From Bacteroidales bacterium (GTDB lineage Bacteria > Bacteroidota > Bacteroidia > Bacteroidales > FEN-979): a stretch of 44,585 bases of DNA. Both the position numbers and the translations under genes were made by a program. The notes under the pieces were generated by a model. The model saw nothing but the letters and a program-made list of their open reading frames with translations. It made no database searches and had not been told where the DNA came from. Shown piece by piece: positions 32,343-42,193 of this stretch (position 1 is the first letter of the stretch; the number at the start of each line of letters is the position of its first letter). The stretch is taken from the NCBI GenBank assembly GCA_028706295.1, contig JAQWBQ010000024.1:1-44585 (forward strand), written 5' to 3'.

Positions 32343-33145
32343 ACCAGGTTCAGATTGACAATATCTACAAGTTATTACCATCGACCTGGAATGAGTTGAC
32401 CCGGGAGCAGCTTCTATATGTGTCCGGATTGTTCACGTCAAAACTTCCCCTTATTGAATTCAGGATGAAGGCCCTCTTTGAATTCCTTTCTGTGAAAAGA
32501 AAGCTATTAAAGAGAGTTGCCCCGGAGGATGCCTATGTCCTATGTGAAAGCCTTGATTTTCTGAACAAAGAAGTCACCCTGACCAGGAACCTGCTTCCGG
32601 TTCTTAAAACCGGCCTGAAAAAATACTATGGTCCAACCGATGCAATGGTGTATTGCACCTTTGGAGAGTTCACCCTGGCCTGTTCAGCCCTTGATGATTA
32701 TCAGAAGACAGGAGAGGAACAATATCTTGATCAACTCGTTGCAATCCTTTACCGGCCTCAGAAATTCTGCTGGTCCATCGGGAAATACTTCACCGATATC
32801 CAGGATCCCCGGGCGAAGTTCATGAACCGGACTTTGAAGAGGAGAGTCGGAAAGCTCAGAAGTATTGATCACTGTGAGAAGTATTCTGTTTACCTTTTCT
32901 TTAATGGTGTCCTGAATTCATTGCCCGCCCTGTATCCTTATGTTTACAGCCAAAAGGATGAAACCGACAGCCAGGATACCGGCTGGGCATCCCTGATCAT
33001 CTCACTTGCCGACGGCAAAACCGATGATAAAAGTCTTGAAACCGTAATGAATTCTAACCTTTACAACGTCTTCATTGGTCTGAACAAGAAGGCCAGGGAA
33101 TATCATGAATACCTTGACAAAATAGAAAGCCATGGCAGATATTAG
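32339..33145 (+). CDS. Hypothetical late protein, possible tail-assembly chaperone
   Basis: A 268-residue, helix-rich protein with no diagnostic motif (LPSTWNELTREQLLYVSGLF at the start). Proteins opening with a WNELT-like segment and lying before the tape-measure genes in Bacteroidota prophages are often tail-assembly factors, but here that is inference. It overlaps the spanin gene by four bases and the following gene by 14. Confidence 0.5.
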   Translation: MNQVQIDNIYKLLPSTWNELTREQLLYVSGLFTSKLPLIEFRMKALFEFLSVKRKLLKRVAPEDAYVLCESLDFLNKEVTLTRNLLPVLKTGLKKYYGPTDAMVYCTFGEFTLACSALDDYQKTGEEQYLDQLVAILYRPQKFCWSIGKYFTDIQDPRAKFMNRTLKRRVGKLRSIDHCEKYSVYLFFNGVLNSLPALYPYVYSQKDETDSQDTGWASLIISLADGKTDDKSLETVMNSNLYNVFIGLNKKAREYHEYLDKIESHGRY

Positions 33146-33623
33146 CAGTTACATTGAGTATTTCCGAAGGATTGCCGCGCAGCATAAGGAGATCAACGGG
33201 TTTTATATGATGGACATAAACGAGATCCTCGATGGCCTGCGTTCTACAGTCAAATATCCCGCACTGATCCTGGAAAATCTCTCCGGCAGCTACATTGCTT
33301 CGAATCTTGATAACCCTCTTGAGGTCATCAACGGCGGCTTTCTGATCATCGATCATCTGCCTAATCCTGATGATTTTCAGGGAGAAGTGGCCCTGATTGA
33401 TCGCATGAAAAAGATCGGCCACCAGGTTATTGCCCGGATGCTCTATGATCATTTGAAGTGTGAGCAGTTGACAGAAAAAGCGATTCCGGGGTTTGATGTC
33501 AATACCGTAGGTTTTGAGGTCGTTGGACCGGTCTTCGATAATGATTTCGGAATCCTATATTCTTTCAAACTGGAGGATTTGCTCGACCTTGAATATAAAG
33601 AAGAAATGTGGGTTGCCGGATAA
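33132..33623 (+). CDS. Hypothetical late phage protein
   Basis: A 163-residue alpha/beta protein without recognised motifs; size and strand pattern are compatible with a tail-completion or neck protein. It is the last plus-strand gene before the minus-strand adhesin block. Its stop lies only seven bases from the stop of the convergent giant gene, with no room for a terminator between them. Confidence 0.5.
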   Translation: MADISSYIEYFRRIAAQHKEINGFYMMDINEILDGLRSTVKYPALILENLSGSYIASNLDNPLEVINGGFLIIDHLPNPDDFQGEVALIDRMKKIGHQVIARMLYDHLKCEQLTEKAIPGFDVNTVGFEVVGPVFDNDFGILYSFKLEDLLDLEYKEEMWVAG

Positions 33624-33630
33624 TGAGCCA

Positions 33631-36600
33631 TCAGTCATGCAGACACCTGATGGGAAAAGCATTTGATCTTGAAGAAGGATAAAGGGAAACGGAGAAGTTA
33701 ATCGTATTCATCCCATGGGAAAGCGCTTTGTAGCTTCCCCAGGAGGAAGATGTCCAGAACAATACCGCAAAATCCTCAAAACTCCAGCTCGAGTTCAGGT
33801 AGAAGACTCCACCGGTTAAAGCCCTGAATCCGGAAATAAACGTGTCCTGAAGCGGTTTACCGGCAAAGCCGAAACCATTATAGTAATTGCACAAAACAGT
33901 CCAGTCGTTTTCTGTCGGTATATGCCAGCCGGGAGGGCAGATGCCCTGTCCTGCCGGCACGTCGTCATACCGCATCATCTCGTCCCATTGGTATAGTCCG
34001 CCATATTTTGAACATTTGACAGGGTCATTTCCGTAGCAGAATTTTTCATCTATACAGTTGTCGAACTGAACCTGGGAAGAGGGAATCTGCGCTCCCCGGT
34101 TCAGGTTGGCAGCCATCCAACACTGCGTTCCGATCTGAACCGTGGGATAGGTCTTGCCATCGCGGATATCGTTCAGCATATTGCCGCAAATGAATGGGGC
34201 TGTAGCCTGGACAATGATGGTTTTCGACTTGTTGGCGCTGCACTGGAACACGTTCGTATAGGTATAGGTGATGGTCTTTGTACCGATTCCTGCAACAGCA
34301 GGGTCAAAGATGCCTGCCGATACTCCGGCACCGGAGTAGATCCCGTTCAACGGGATGCCGCCCTTGAGCTTGATTGGTTTTGCATTGAGGGTGGTGATCG
34401 TGTCGAAACACGGAGTGAATGTGATAAGCGGGGCAAGGGATCCGCTCAGAATGATCTTATTGGAGGTGGCCGGATTTGATGAAACACAGCTTAAGGTTGA
34501 AGTCATGACGCAACGCACGCTGTCATTGTTCAATGGGTTGTAAGTAAATGTCGAAGAGTTGGTTCCGGCATTCAATCCGTTGACCTTCCATTGGTAGGAC
34601 GGGTTTGTGCCGCCGTTAGCGGGAGTTGCCGTAAAAGTAACCGAAGATCCCGGGCAGAATGGGTTGGGATTGGCTGTGATGGATACCGATGCAGGCAGTC
34701 CCGGTATGCCTGTCATGACAAGTGCATTTGAGGTGGCCGGGTTCCCTGATACGCAGGCCAGGGAAGAGTTCAGAAGGCAGGTGACGACATCGCCGGAAAT
34801 TGGATTGAAGGTGAAGTTAGGGCTGTTTGTACCTGCATTAACCCCGTTTACTTTCCACTGGTAACCGGCTAACGGGCCGCCGTTGACCGGAGCGGCTGTA
34901 AATGTCACTGAAGTCCCGATGCAAAATGGATTGGATGAGGCGGAAATAGAAACGCTGACCGGCAGCAGCGGGTTCACAATCATCGATATGATATTCGATG
35001 AAGCGGGATTGTTCGAGATGCAGACTGTTATGGAAGAAGTCAGGATACATTGTATCTGGTCGCCATTGACAGGGGTATAGGTGAATACAGGGCTGTTGCC
35101 GCCTGCATTCGATCCGTTCACTTTCCATTGATAAGCAGGCGAAGTTCCAGGGTTTGTAGGTACGGCTGTGAATGTAACCGGAGTTCCGGAGCAGATGTTA
35201 TTACCTGAAGCGGTAATGGAAACTTTGACGGAGTCGCCAGGGTTTACTGTTACGGTAAAATCAACCGGAGTCCCAGAACAGTTTCCCACTTTGGGGGTCA
35301 CTGTATATTTGACGGAGCCAGGTGTGGGCAAATTATCGATAAGAATCTGGTTGATCACCAGCCCGGAATCAGCGCTGAAACCCGTAATATTACCCGAAGT
35401 CAGGGAAGAAGTCCAGTGAAACATCGTACCTGTAACATTGGAGGTCAGCGAAATATTGGTGCTTTCACCGGAACAAATGGATTTAGTTAATTGATTATTG
35501 GTGACTTGCGGAACAGAGGTGGTAATAAGTTGGGCGGTGTCGTAACCGGAGCAGGCATTACCGTTGGTGACTTTCACACAATAATTACCTGCAGTACCGG
35601 TAATGAATGTCTGACTATTGCCAACAACCAACCCTGTTCCCACATTCTTCCATTCATAGGTGCATCCCAAGCAGAAACCAGCATCAAAAGTCGCTGTATT
35701 GCCAGTGCAAATCGTTTGGTCTGGACCCGCGGAGGTTGCAGGACTTGGATAAATGGTGATGGTTCGCCATGAAGTATCGGTGCGATTATCATTATGACGG
35801 ACGTAAAGTTCAACAGTATATGTACCGGGGTTTGAAAAGAGATGTGCAGGTGTTGCAAGAAAAGAAACATTTGATCCTCCCGATGCAGGATCACCAAAGT
35901 TCCATCTAATAGTATCTGCCGGAGGCCAGATATCTCCTGAGAAATGAAGAGAGTCACTCTGGCAGCCACTTCCTAAATAATGAAGGTAGGCTTTGTATTT
36001 TTGAAGAAATTGTGGCAAACCATAATAGACATTATTTCCATTCAGGCCTATTGCATTTTTCTGAAAATTGCATCCTGATCCATAGATTTCAGGATTATGG
36101 ATAACCCCAACGGAGTCTTTGGAAAATATGGGGGTGTAAATTTTTAAATCGGGACCTAATTGTAAATCCTCATAAGTTGTTGGAGCAAATGTCGAGTCAA
36201 CAATGGCCTCAGACATCATGAACTGAAGAGAATCTGTTTTTGTTGCATCATACTGATATAATAAAACAAACGGAAAGTTGGATACAGAATTATAGGGCCA
36301 ATAGGCATGAAGGTAAAGAAAATGGTTATCGGATGAAAAACATTCTTTACCAGGGATATATTTTACATTTCTGTATTTTGGATAAAAGTTAAAAATTGGT
36401 GTGACAACTCCTGTTTGATCATTAAAATTGCAAAATTCAGCTATCGTATCTCTCATATAACAAGCTACTAGTCTGTTACCATCCGGTGAAATTTTGAGCC
36501 ATCCACCATATTCTCCAGGGGAATAGGATGGATATACTGTGCTGGGGCTGATAACAGGAGGTAAATTTATTCCGGAATCGGTAATTTTGTATGAAAGGTA

Positions 36601-37185
36601 TACTTGCGGGTTTACACTCCGAACAATAAGCCATGCATCCTTATTATTATGATGTCGTGTTCCAGACATCCATGATGTTGCATTTGCACCGCCAGGAACA
36701 GGTATGTTTTTCATTCCTACCACAACGTCCCCATTGCCAGAGTTCAATTGCATATCAAGCAGGGAATAATATAACCCTTGTGAAAACAAAGGCGCATAAC
36801 CATAAGAAGGAATACAGAAAACAAAATACTGATCGGGATTGGCCAGACATTTTATGGCATAAACGGGCTGACCAAAACTGAGTGAACCAATCAAACCGAA
36901 ACCGTTAGGCATTACCTGGTTATTTTTATCCCATATGTATCCACCATCTGAATAAAAAAGAAGATTTCCCAGTGAATCGGAGATGCTAACGGGAGAGTTC
37001 TCATTGCTCATGGCACAACCTGATACCGGAACCGGAGGGAATATGTTAAAATCAAGCCCGGCATGACTGCCGAATCTCCATTGATTATTTTCACCTTGAG
37101 AAAAACAAAGAAAGGGTATTAACAATGTCAACAAGATGCATAGGTCAATCCTGTCAAGCAATCGTTTATTACCCTTTCTCGACAT
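33631..37185 (-). CDS. Giant secreted surface protein 1 (PKD, Ig-like repeats, FISUMP)
   Basis: A 1184-residue protein with a signal peptide (LCILLTLLIPFLCFSQ). Residues 30-400 resemble the N-terminal beta-propeller-like region of gliding-type proteins (NNQWRFGSHAGLDFN; YSLLDMQLNSG). Then a PKD domain (IRWNFGDPASGG... PGTYTVELYVRH), an SprB-like repeat (GPDQTICTG), at least three tandem Ig-like repeats of about 85 residues (SYQWKVNGLNAGTNS; TSTLSCVSSNPATSN), and a C-terminal FISUMP domain (MAANLNRG, KYGGLYQWDEMM, CPPGWHIPTENDWT, FWTSSSWG). It is predicted to be exported to the cell surface; I see no clear T9SS tail domain. It lies in antisense to the phage late operon. Its C-terminal 700 residues are almost the same as in surface protein 2. 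Confidence 0.85.
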   Translation of the reverse strand: MSRKGNKRLLDRIDLCILLTLLIPFLCFSQGENNQWRFGSHAGLDFNIFPPVPVSGCAMSNENSPVSISDSLGNLLFYSDGGYIWDKNNQVMPNGFGLIGSLSFGQPVYAIKCLANPDQYFVFCIPSYGYAPLFSQGLYYSLLDMQLNSGNGDVVVGMKNIPVPGGANATSWMSGTRHHNNKDAWLIVRSVNPQVYLSYKITDSGINLPPVISPSTVYPSYSPGEYGGWLKISPDGNRLVACYMRDTIAEFCNFNDQTGVVTPIFNFYPKYRNVKYIPGKECFSSDNHFLYLHAYWPYNSVSNFPFVLLYQYDATKTDSLQFMMSEAIVDSTFAPTTYEDLQLGPDLKIYTPIFSKDSVGVIHNPEIYGSGCNFQKNAIGLNGNNVYYGLPQFLQKYKAYLHYLGSGCQSDSLHFSGDIWPPADTIRWNFGDPASGGSNVSFLATPAHLFSNPGTYTVELYVRHNDNRTDTSWRTITIYPSPATSAGPDQTICTGNTATFDAGFCLGCTYEWKNVGTGLVVGNSQTFITGTAGNYCVKVTNGNACSGYDTAQLITTSVPQVTNNQLTKSICSGESTNISLTSNVTGTMFHWTSSLTSGNITGFSADSGLVINQILIDNLPTPGSVKYTVTPKVGNCSGTPVDFTVTVNPGDSVKVSITASGNNICSGTPVTFTAVPTNPGTSPAYQWKVNGSNAGGNSPVFTYTPVNGDQIQCILTSSITVCISNNPASSNIISMIVNPLLPVSVSISASSNPFCIGTSVTFTAAPVNGGPLAGYQWKVNGVNAGTNSPNFTFNPISGDVVTCLLNSSLACVSGNPATSNALVMTGIPGLPASVSITANPNPFCPGSSVTFTATPANGGTNPSYQWKVNGLNAGTNSSTFTYNPLNNDSVRCVMTSTLSCVSSNPATSNKIILSGSLAPLITFTPCFDTITTLNAKPIKLKGGIPLNGIYSGAGVSAGIFDPAVAGIGTKTITYTYTNVFQCSANKSKTIIVQATAPFICGNMLNDIRDGKTYPTVQIGTQCWMAANLNRGAQIPSSQVQFDNCIDEKFCYGNDPVKCSKYGGLYQWDEMMRYDDVPAGQGICPPGWHIPTENDWTVLCNYYNGFGFAGKPLQDTFISGFRALTGGVFYLNSSWSFEDFAVLFWTSSSWGSYKALSHGMNTINFSVSLYPSSRSNAFPIRCLHD

Positions 37186-37207
37186 AAAAATTTACAGAAA
37201 CCCGTCG

Positions 37208-37603
37208 CTAAAAATTTATCTGGGATACCGAAACTCCACCAGCAAGATACTGGTCAGTGGTCAGTAAACCAGAAAAACCGTTTTGGCTTCCACCTCCCCC
37301 TGACTTAGTAACCACAATCACAATTCTCCAACGCTGATAATTTACGTCATAAGGTACTTTAATGGAAGTAGTAAAATAGTTGGTTGAATTAACCGTGGCA
37401 GAAAATGGCCCGTTAGGATCCGGACACCCTGGAACGAATGCACCTAAATCATTATCATATACATATATATTATACGTGTATGTGTAGCCAGTGTAATTAT
37501 CATCACGGAGATAAAAGGACCCTGAAGATTGAGCGTTTGCTATTGTTCCTAAAGTGACAAAACAAAAAGCAATAAATCCTATTTTAAAAAATTGAGTTTT
37601 CAT
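37208..37603 (-). CDS. Small secreted partner protein 1
   Basis: A 131-residue protein with a signal peptide (MKTQFFKIGFIAFCFVTLGTIANAQ, cut after Ala-Gln region) and a beta-rich mature part of about 107 residues with many Tyr and Asn. The segment IVVTKSGGGGSQNGFSGLLT matches VLFVAKNGEPVGSGNNRTGW-SGIL in the second cassette, so the two small proteins are homologues. It lies 22 bases upstream of the giant gene in the direction of transcription, making a two-gene operon. Confidence 0.75.
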   Translation of the reverse strand: MKTQFFKIGFIAFCFVTLGTIANAQSSGSFYLRDDNYTGYTYTYNIYVYDNDLGAFVPGCPDPNGPFSATVNSTNYFTTSIKVPYDVNYQRWRIVIVVTKSGGGGSQNGFSGLLTTDQYLAGGVSVSQINF

Positions 37604-38173
37604 CTTTCATTGTATTTTAGAGTAATGAATTTTACTTGTAGATTATATGTGATTGTCCCACAGAAGGTTTCTTAAAAGAATGATATGACTTCTGTGGGAA
37701 CGATTACTCGAAATTATTTTTTCCGAGTTTCTGGATGGATTGTTCTAGTAGGTTGTAATGCTTCAATTTCATGACATGATTCTTATAGATGAAGGTGAAT
37801 TATTGATAAATAGCAAGAGGCCTACCTATTCTGCTATAAATCAATCATTTTAAAATCATTCGGCCAGATATCAAAAAACATTCATGGAATATACTCAGTT
37901 GAGCCAAATATTATGTAACTTAAATGGATTCAATAAGTTAAGGTACAAAATAATTCATAAAATTTGCAAGCATATTCAAAATTACAGTAAAATAATCAGA
38001 TAGAAAATGATTGAATTGTTTAGATCTGGTTTTAACATAGAAATCTCTAGGTTACAATCATGGTGTAATAATAGAACCGATTAAGATGTAAAGATAGCAC
38101 AAATTAAGCAATCTCAATGATTGTCACGTGATAAATCATCTATTTGTTATCCAGCTTATTTACCTGGAGATTT
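37604..38173. other. AT-rich intergenic region between the two adhesin cassettes
   Basis: About 570 bases. The first 130 carry the regulatory pair at 37657-37728. The rest is AT-rich with no convincing gene and presumably includes the promoter of cassette 1 and the end of the cassette 2 transcript; no strong hairpin terminator was found. Confidence 0.5.
37657..37728 (-). promoter_or_regulatory. Hairpin plus ACTCG/CGAGT dyad upstream of cassette 1
   Basis: CCCACAGAAG (37657-37666) and CTTCTGTGGG (37689-37698) form a perfect stem. Beyond it lies ACTCG...CGAGT at 37706-37728, 23 bases end to end. The same pair of elements occurs before cassette 2. Confidence 0.5.
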
Positions 38174-41100
38174 TCAATCAAGAAGGCATCTCACCGGAAA
38201 TGCATTTGCCCTTGAGGAGGGATACAATGAAACAGAAAAATTAATTGAATTCATCCCATGGGAAAGCGCTTTGAAATTTCCCCAGGAAGTTGATGTCCAG
38301 AAAAGAACCGCAAAATCCTCAAAGCTCCAGCTTGAGTTCAGGTAGAAGACTCCACCGGTTAAAGCCCTGAATCCGGAAATGAACGTGTCCTGAAGCGGTT
38401 TGCCGGCAAAGCCAAAACCATTGTAGTAATTGCACAGAACAGTCCAGTCGTTCTCCGTCGGCACATGCCAACCGGGAGGACAGATGCCCTGTCCTGCCGG
38501 TACGTCGTCATACCGCATCATTTCGTCCCATTGGTATAATCCGCCATATTTTGAACATTTGGCAGGGTCATTTCCGTAGCAGAACTTTTCATCAATACAG
38601 TTGTCGAACTGAACCTGGGATGAACTGGTCTGTACGCCACGGTTCAGGTTGGCCGCCATCCAGCACTGGGTTCCGATTTGAACACTAGGATAGGTCTTGC
38701 CATCCCGGATATCGGTCAGTGTATTACCGCAGGTAAATGGCGCCACTGCCTGGATAGTGATGGTCCTGGTTTTGCTTGCGCTGCAAAGGAATACATTCGT
38801 ATAAGTGTAGGTGATTGACTTTGTCCCGATACCTGCAACAGCGGGGTTGAAGATGCCTGCTGAAACACCGGGGCCGGAATAAACGCCATTCAAAGGAATT
38901 CCGCCTTTCAGTTTGATTGGTTTTGCATTGACTGTTGTAAGGGTATCAAAACACGATGTGAATGTGATAACCGGTGCAAGGGTTCCACTCAATATGATCT
39001 TATTTGAAGTGGCTGGATTTGCAGAAACGCAGCTCAGGGTTGAAGTCATGACGCAACGCACGCTGTCATTATTCAATGGGTTATAGGTAAAGGACGGAGA
39101 ATTTGTTCCGGCATTCACTCCGTTTACCTTCCATTGATAAGAAGGAGTTGCACCTCCATTACCGGGAGTAGCAGTAAATGTTACCGACGATCCGGGGCAG
39201 AAAGGATTGGGATTGGCCGTGATGGATACCGATGCAGGCAATCCCGGGATGCCTGTCAGGGTGATGGCATTCGATGTGGCAGGGTTACCGGATACGCATT
39301 GAAGGGAAGAATTCAGAATGCAGATGACAACATCACCAGAAATGGGATTGTAGGTATAGGTAGGACTGTTGGTACCTGCGTTAATCCCATTTACCTTCCA
39401 CTGGTAAACCACAAGCGGTCCGCCATTGACAGGTGTGGCAGTTAATGTTACCGAAGTCCCGAGACAGAACGGGTTGGATGAAGCGGAAATGAAAACACTG
39501 ACTGGAAGTTGCGGATTTACTGTTATAATTGCTGCGCTACTTGTCACTGGATTTTCAGAAGTGCATTGCTCTGAAGATGTAAGCGTACAGGTGATCACGT
39601 CATTGCTCAGTGGCACATAAGAAAAAACAGGGCTGTTTGTTCCCATGGGGATTCCGTTTACCTTCCATTGATAAACGGGTGATATCCCTTCATTGACCAC
39701 TGATGCCGAAAAAGTCACACTCTCTCCGGTACAAACTTGAGGTGGATCAGCAGTAATAACAACCGATGGTGTTACAGGAATATTGACAGTCATTTCCAAG
39801 GCATCTGTTATTGCTGCCCCATTCCAGTTATTCATGCAGTCTACTCTTGCAAGTCTTCTGTACCAAGTTGTTTGTGTATGTAGTCCTGGTGAATAGTCTG
39901 GTGAATTGGCACCTGCAATATCACTGAATCCATTAGTCGGACTTGTTGTTGATAATTGCCATTGATATTCCAATGTGCCCGTTTGACCTGAAGGAAGTGT
40001 TATATTTATCAATGTTGAAGGTATGAATGAACCACAATTTACCTGATTGCTCCCAATTGTACCAGCATTTGTCGGATCAATGCAAGGCGGTGTATATGAC
40101 CATATTGCTGTAGAAGTTGTCGATGTATGGCCAAAACACTCTGCATAAATATTATCAGTTCCAGGAACCGTTCCAGTCCTTGAATAACAGTATTGAGCAT
40201 CACCGGACGCATTGGTGTACGCATAGCCTGCAATACTGCTGATCCCGCTGATGTTAAAATTTACAAGTACACCCCCAACAGGATTGGAGAAATTATCTTC
40301 TACATGGGCAGTAAAACAAAGAGTTGAAACATTTAGCAATCCGGATAATGTGGGCGGTGAAAGTGTCACAGTTCTGACAGTATTGACAGGAGACAGCGAG
40401 CACCCTCCTGGATAACCATATGAATCGGAGGCATTCCAACCGTAACAAAATATACCGAAAGGTACCGTACCATTTAAAGTATGTGACCCGTCATTTAATT
40501 GGATTTGCGCTCCATAATAATTTGTCGTTCCAACTTGTAAAAACGCAGATGACGGAATCAATATTCCGTCAAGGTAAATAGTGCTAATAGCATTTTCAGG
40601 AGCAACAATGTTGATCCAGTGAGAAATAAATCCTGCAACGGTTGCTATCGTATAATTTGTCAAAAATTGCTCTCTGGGAGGGATCAGCATCATAAAAGGA
40701 TCACCGGTAATGTTTCCTGAACAGCCAATCCCTTTGGCATATTGAGCTAATAAAACTGCGTTTGAGGTAGAAATAGAATTGTATCCACTAAGGCTTAATT
40801 CGTAATAATCACCTGAATTAATCGTCGCCACTCCGACACCATTAACTATGATGTCAGTGCCGTCCTGAGCAGAAACTAATCTGAATATATCTCCACTTGC
40901 ATCCCGACCAGCCAGCGGGACTGTAATAAATTCTTTTCCCCATGAAGTATAAGGGAATAGCTGTTCAACTATATGATCAGCGGAACCACACGTGATATCT
41001 GGGATGTTGACAATTTCAGCAGAACCAAAAACGGCCACCGGATAATTTGATTGTATCCTTGACCCAGTAACATCATCCCCAACATTAGGCTCTTCAAGAT

Positions 41101-41635
41101 GAAACGTCTGTCCCTGATTTAATGATATTACGGTGGTTGAATTTGTCTGGTGATTATAAATTGTTAATGAAGTCCCATTGGTTGTTGCGATGATACTAAA
41201 ACATGTGCCTTGATTAGCAACGGATGTTTTATACGTAATGATTCGATAATCTGTGCCCAAGGCATTAACAGGTAATGCTAAAAAGGCATCCGTAGTAGCA
41301 AAACCCTTGTTTAATCCATAGACGGAAATGGGATTGTCAGAAACTATATGTATGCCTTTCTCTTCAATACCTCCCAAAAGAGATACATCAACCGGAACAG
41401 AAAGTTGAGTTACAATACCAGGGGTGACTGTAAAATTCTGAGTAACACCTGGAAATACTGAGTATAGCGAACCATTTGTAATAAAAGTCGAAGATATAAA
41501 GAGATTCAGGAACCAGGGTGATCCATTGGGAGGAAAAGCAATCCAAAATTCCGTGCCAACATTAGTAGTAGTTTGCGAATTTGAGTTGGCAAAAAAAGTA
41601 AAACAGAAAAAGAAAAGTAGAAATATTTTTTTCAC
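38174..41635 (-). CDS. Giant secreted surface protein 2 (IgGFc-binding-like, Ig-like repeats, FISUMP)
   Basis: A protein of about 1153 residues from GTG 41635 (KKIFLLFFFCFTFFANSNSQ signal); a GTG at 41665 would add ten residues ahead of the signal. Residues 25-430 match the IgGFc-binding N-terminal region (GTEFWIAFPPN, ISVYGLNKGFATTDAFLALP, PVAVFGSAE, FMMLIPPREQF). Then a bacterial Ig-like segment, three Ig-like repeats (YQWKVNGINAGTNSP) and the FISUMP domain ending FWTSTSWGNFKALSHGMNS. The head differs from surface protein 1 while the repeat stalk and FISUMP end are near-identical, a sign of domain exchange. The likely role is adhesion or binding at the cell surface. Confidence 0.85.
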   Translation of the reverse strand: MKKIFLLFFFCFTFFANSNSQTTTNVGTEFWIAFPPNGSPWFLNLFISSTFITNGSLYSVFPGVTQNFTVTPGIVTQLSVPVDVSLLGGIEEKGIHIVSDNPISVYGLNKGFATTDAFLALPVNALGTDYRIITYKTSVANQGTCFSIIATTNGTSLTIYNHQTNSTTVISLNQGQTFHLEEPNVGDDVTGSRIQSNYPVAVFGSAEIVNIPDITCGSADHIVEQLFPYTSWGKEFITVPLAGRDASGDIFRLVSAQDGTDIIVNGVGVATINSGDYYELSLSGYNSISTSNAVLLAQYAKGIGCSGNITGDPFMMLIPPREQFLTNYTIATVAGFISHWINIVAPENAISTIYLDGILIPSSAFLQVGTTNYYGAQIQLNDGSHTLNGTVPFGIFCYGWNASDSYGYPGGCSLSPVNTVRTVTLSPPTLSGLLNVSTLCFTAHVEDNFSNPVGGVLVNFNISGISSIAGYAYTNASGDAQYCYSRTGTVPGTDNIYAECFGHTSTTSTAIWSYTPPCIDPTNAGTIGSNQVNCGSFIPSTLINITLPSGQTGTLEYQWQLSTTSPTNGFSDIAGANSPDYSPGLHTQTTWYRRLARVDCMNNWNGAAITDALEMTVNIPVTPSVVITADPPQVCTGESVTFSASVVNEGISPVYQWKVNGIPMGTNSPVFSYVPLSNDVITCTLTSSEQCTSENPVTSSAAIITVNPQLPVSVFISASSNPFCLGTSVTLTATPVNGGPLVVYQWKVNGINAGTNSPTYTYNPISGDVVICILNSSLQCVSGNPATSNAITLTGIPGLPASVSITANPNPFCPGSSVTFTATPGNGGATPSYQWKVNGVNAGTNSPSFTYNPLNNDSVRCVMTSTLSCVSANPATSNKIILSGTLAPVITFTSCFDTLTTVNAKPIKLKGGIPLNGVYSGPGVSAGIFNPAVAGIGTKSITYTYTNVFLCSASKTRTITIQAVAPFTCGNTLTDIRDGKTYPSVQIGTQCWMAANLNRGVQTSSSQVQFDNCIDEKFCYGNDPAKCSKYGGLYQWDEMMRYDDVPAGQGICPPGWHVPTENDWTVLCNYYNGFGFAGKPLQDTFISGFRALTGGVFYLNSSWSFEDFAVLFWTSTSWGNFKALSHGMNSINFSVSLYPSSRANAFPVRCLLD

Positions 41636-41773
41636 CTGTACAATAAGGCAAAGTATATTAAACACTTAAATAAGTGATACATGATCTACTGAAGTGAGGA
41701 ATACTAGATCAAGATAAAAGTAGAATGGGAAGGCCCATGAAAATTCATCTCAATGAGCCTTCCCATTTAAATT

Positions 41774-42193
41774 CTACCAGGAATTGACGTAAATCGTCGA
41801 GGGATGGACAACATTATTCCCATCTGGTTCTAAAATGCCGGACCAACCTGTTCGATTGTTGCCGGAACCAACTGGTTCTCCATTTTTTGCAACAAATAAC
41901 ACAACTTGGTACCCGTCAGATGCATACATATAAAATGTAATGGTATAGCCATTGTATGTCTTTGTCCCAGGCGCATGGTAAGACCCAATTTGTTGCGTTT
42001 GTGAAGCCCAATAGTTGTTGTACGGATCATATAAAAATATCCATACATCATAATAGTCGCCAGATTCATATTTGGGATCAGTTATTACATAGTTGAAGCC
42101 TGCCGATTGGATTTGAACTGTCTGGGCTGTTATTGTTGAACCTGCCATCGCAATCAACGAGAGGAACACAAGAGAAAAGAAAAGTTTTTTCAT
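41774..42193 (-). CDS. Small secreted partner protein 2
   Basis: A 139-residue protein from the ATG at 42193, which gives a proper signal peptide (MKKLFFSLVFLSLIAMAGST); a longer frame to 42265 lacks one at its start. The mature part is beta-rich and aromatic (YDVWIFLYDPYNNYW) and homologous at its end to partner 1 (TGWSGIL). It precedes giant protein 2 by about 140 bases in the same orientation. Confidence 0.75.
   Translation of the reverse strand: MKKLFFSLVFLSLIAMAGSTITAQTVQIQSAGFNYVITDPKYESGDYYDVWIFLYDPYNNYWASQTQQIGSYHAPGTKTYNGYTITFYMYASDGYQVVLFVAKNGEPVGSGNNRTGWSGILEPDGNNVVHPSTIYVNSW

Noticed and set aside
36633-36881. Plus-strand frame inside giant gene 1
   Set aside because: Antisense to a clear coding region with intact frame; no support of its own.
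33631-38340. FISUMP ends of the giant proteins as targets of a diversity-generating retroelement
   Set aside because: The two C-termini differ by mixed, mostly synonymous changes rather than by adenine-directed replacements, and no reverse transcriptase or template repeat is in the window.
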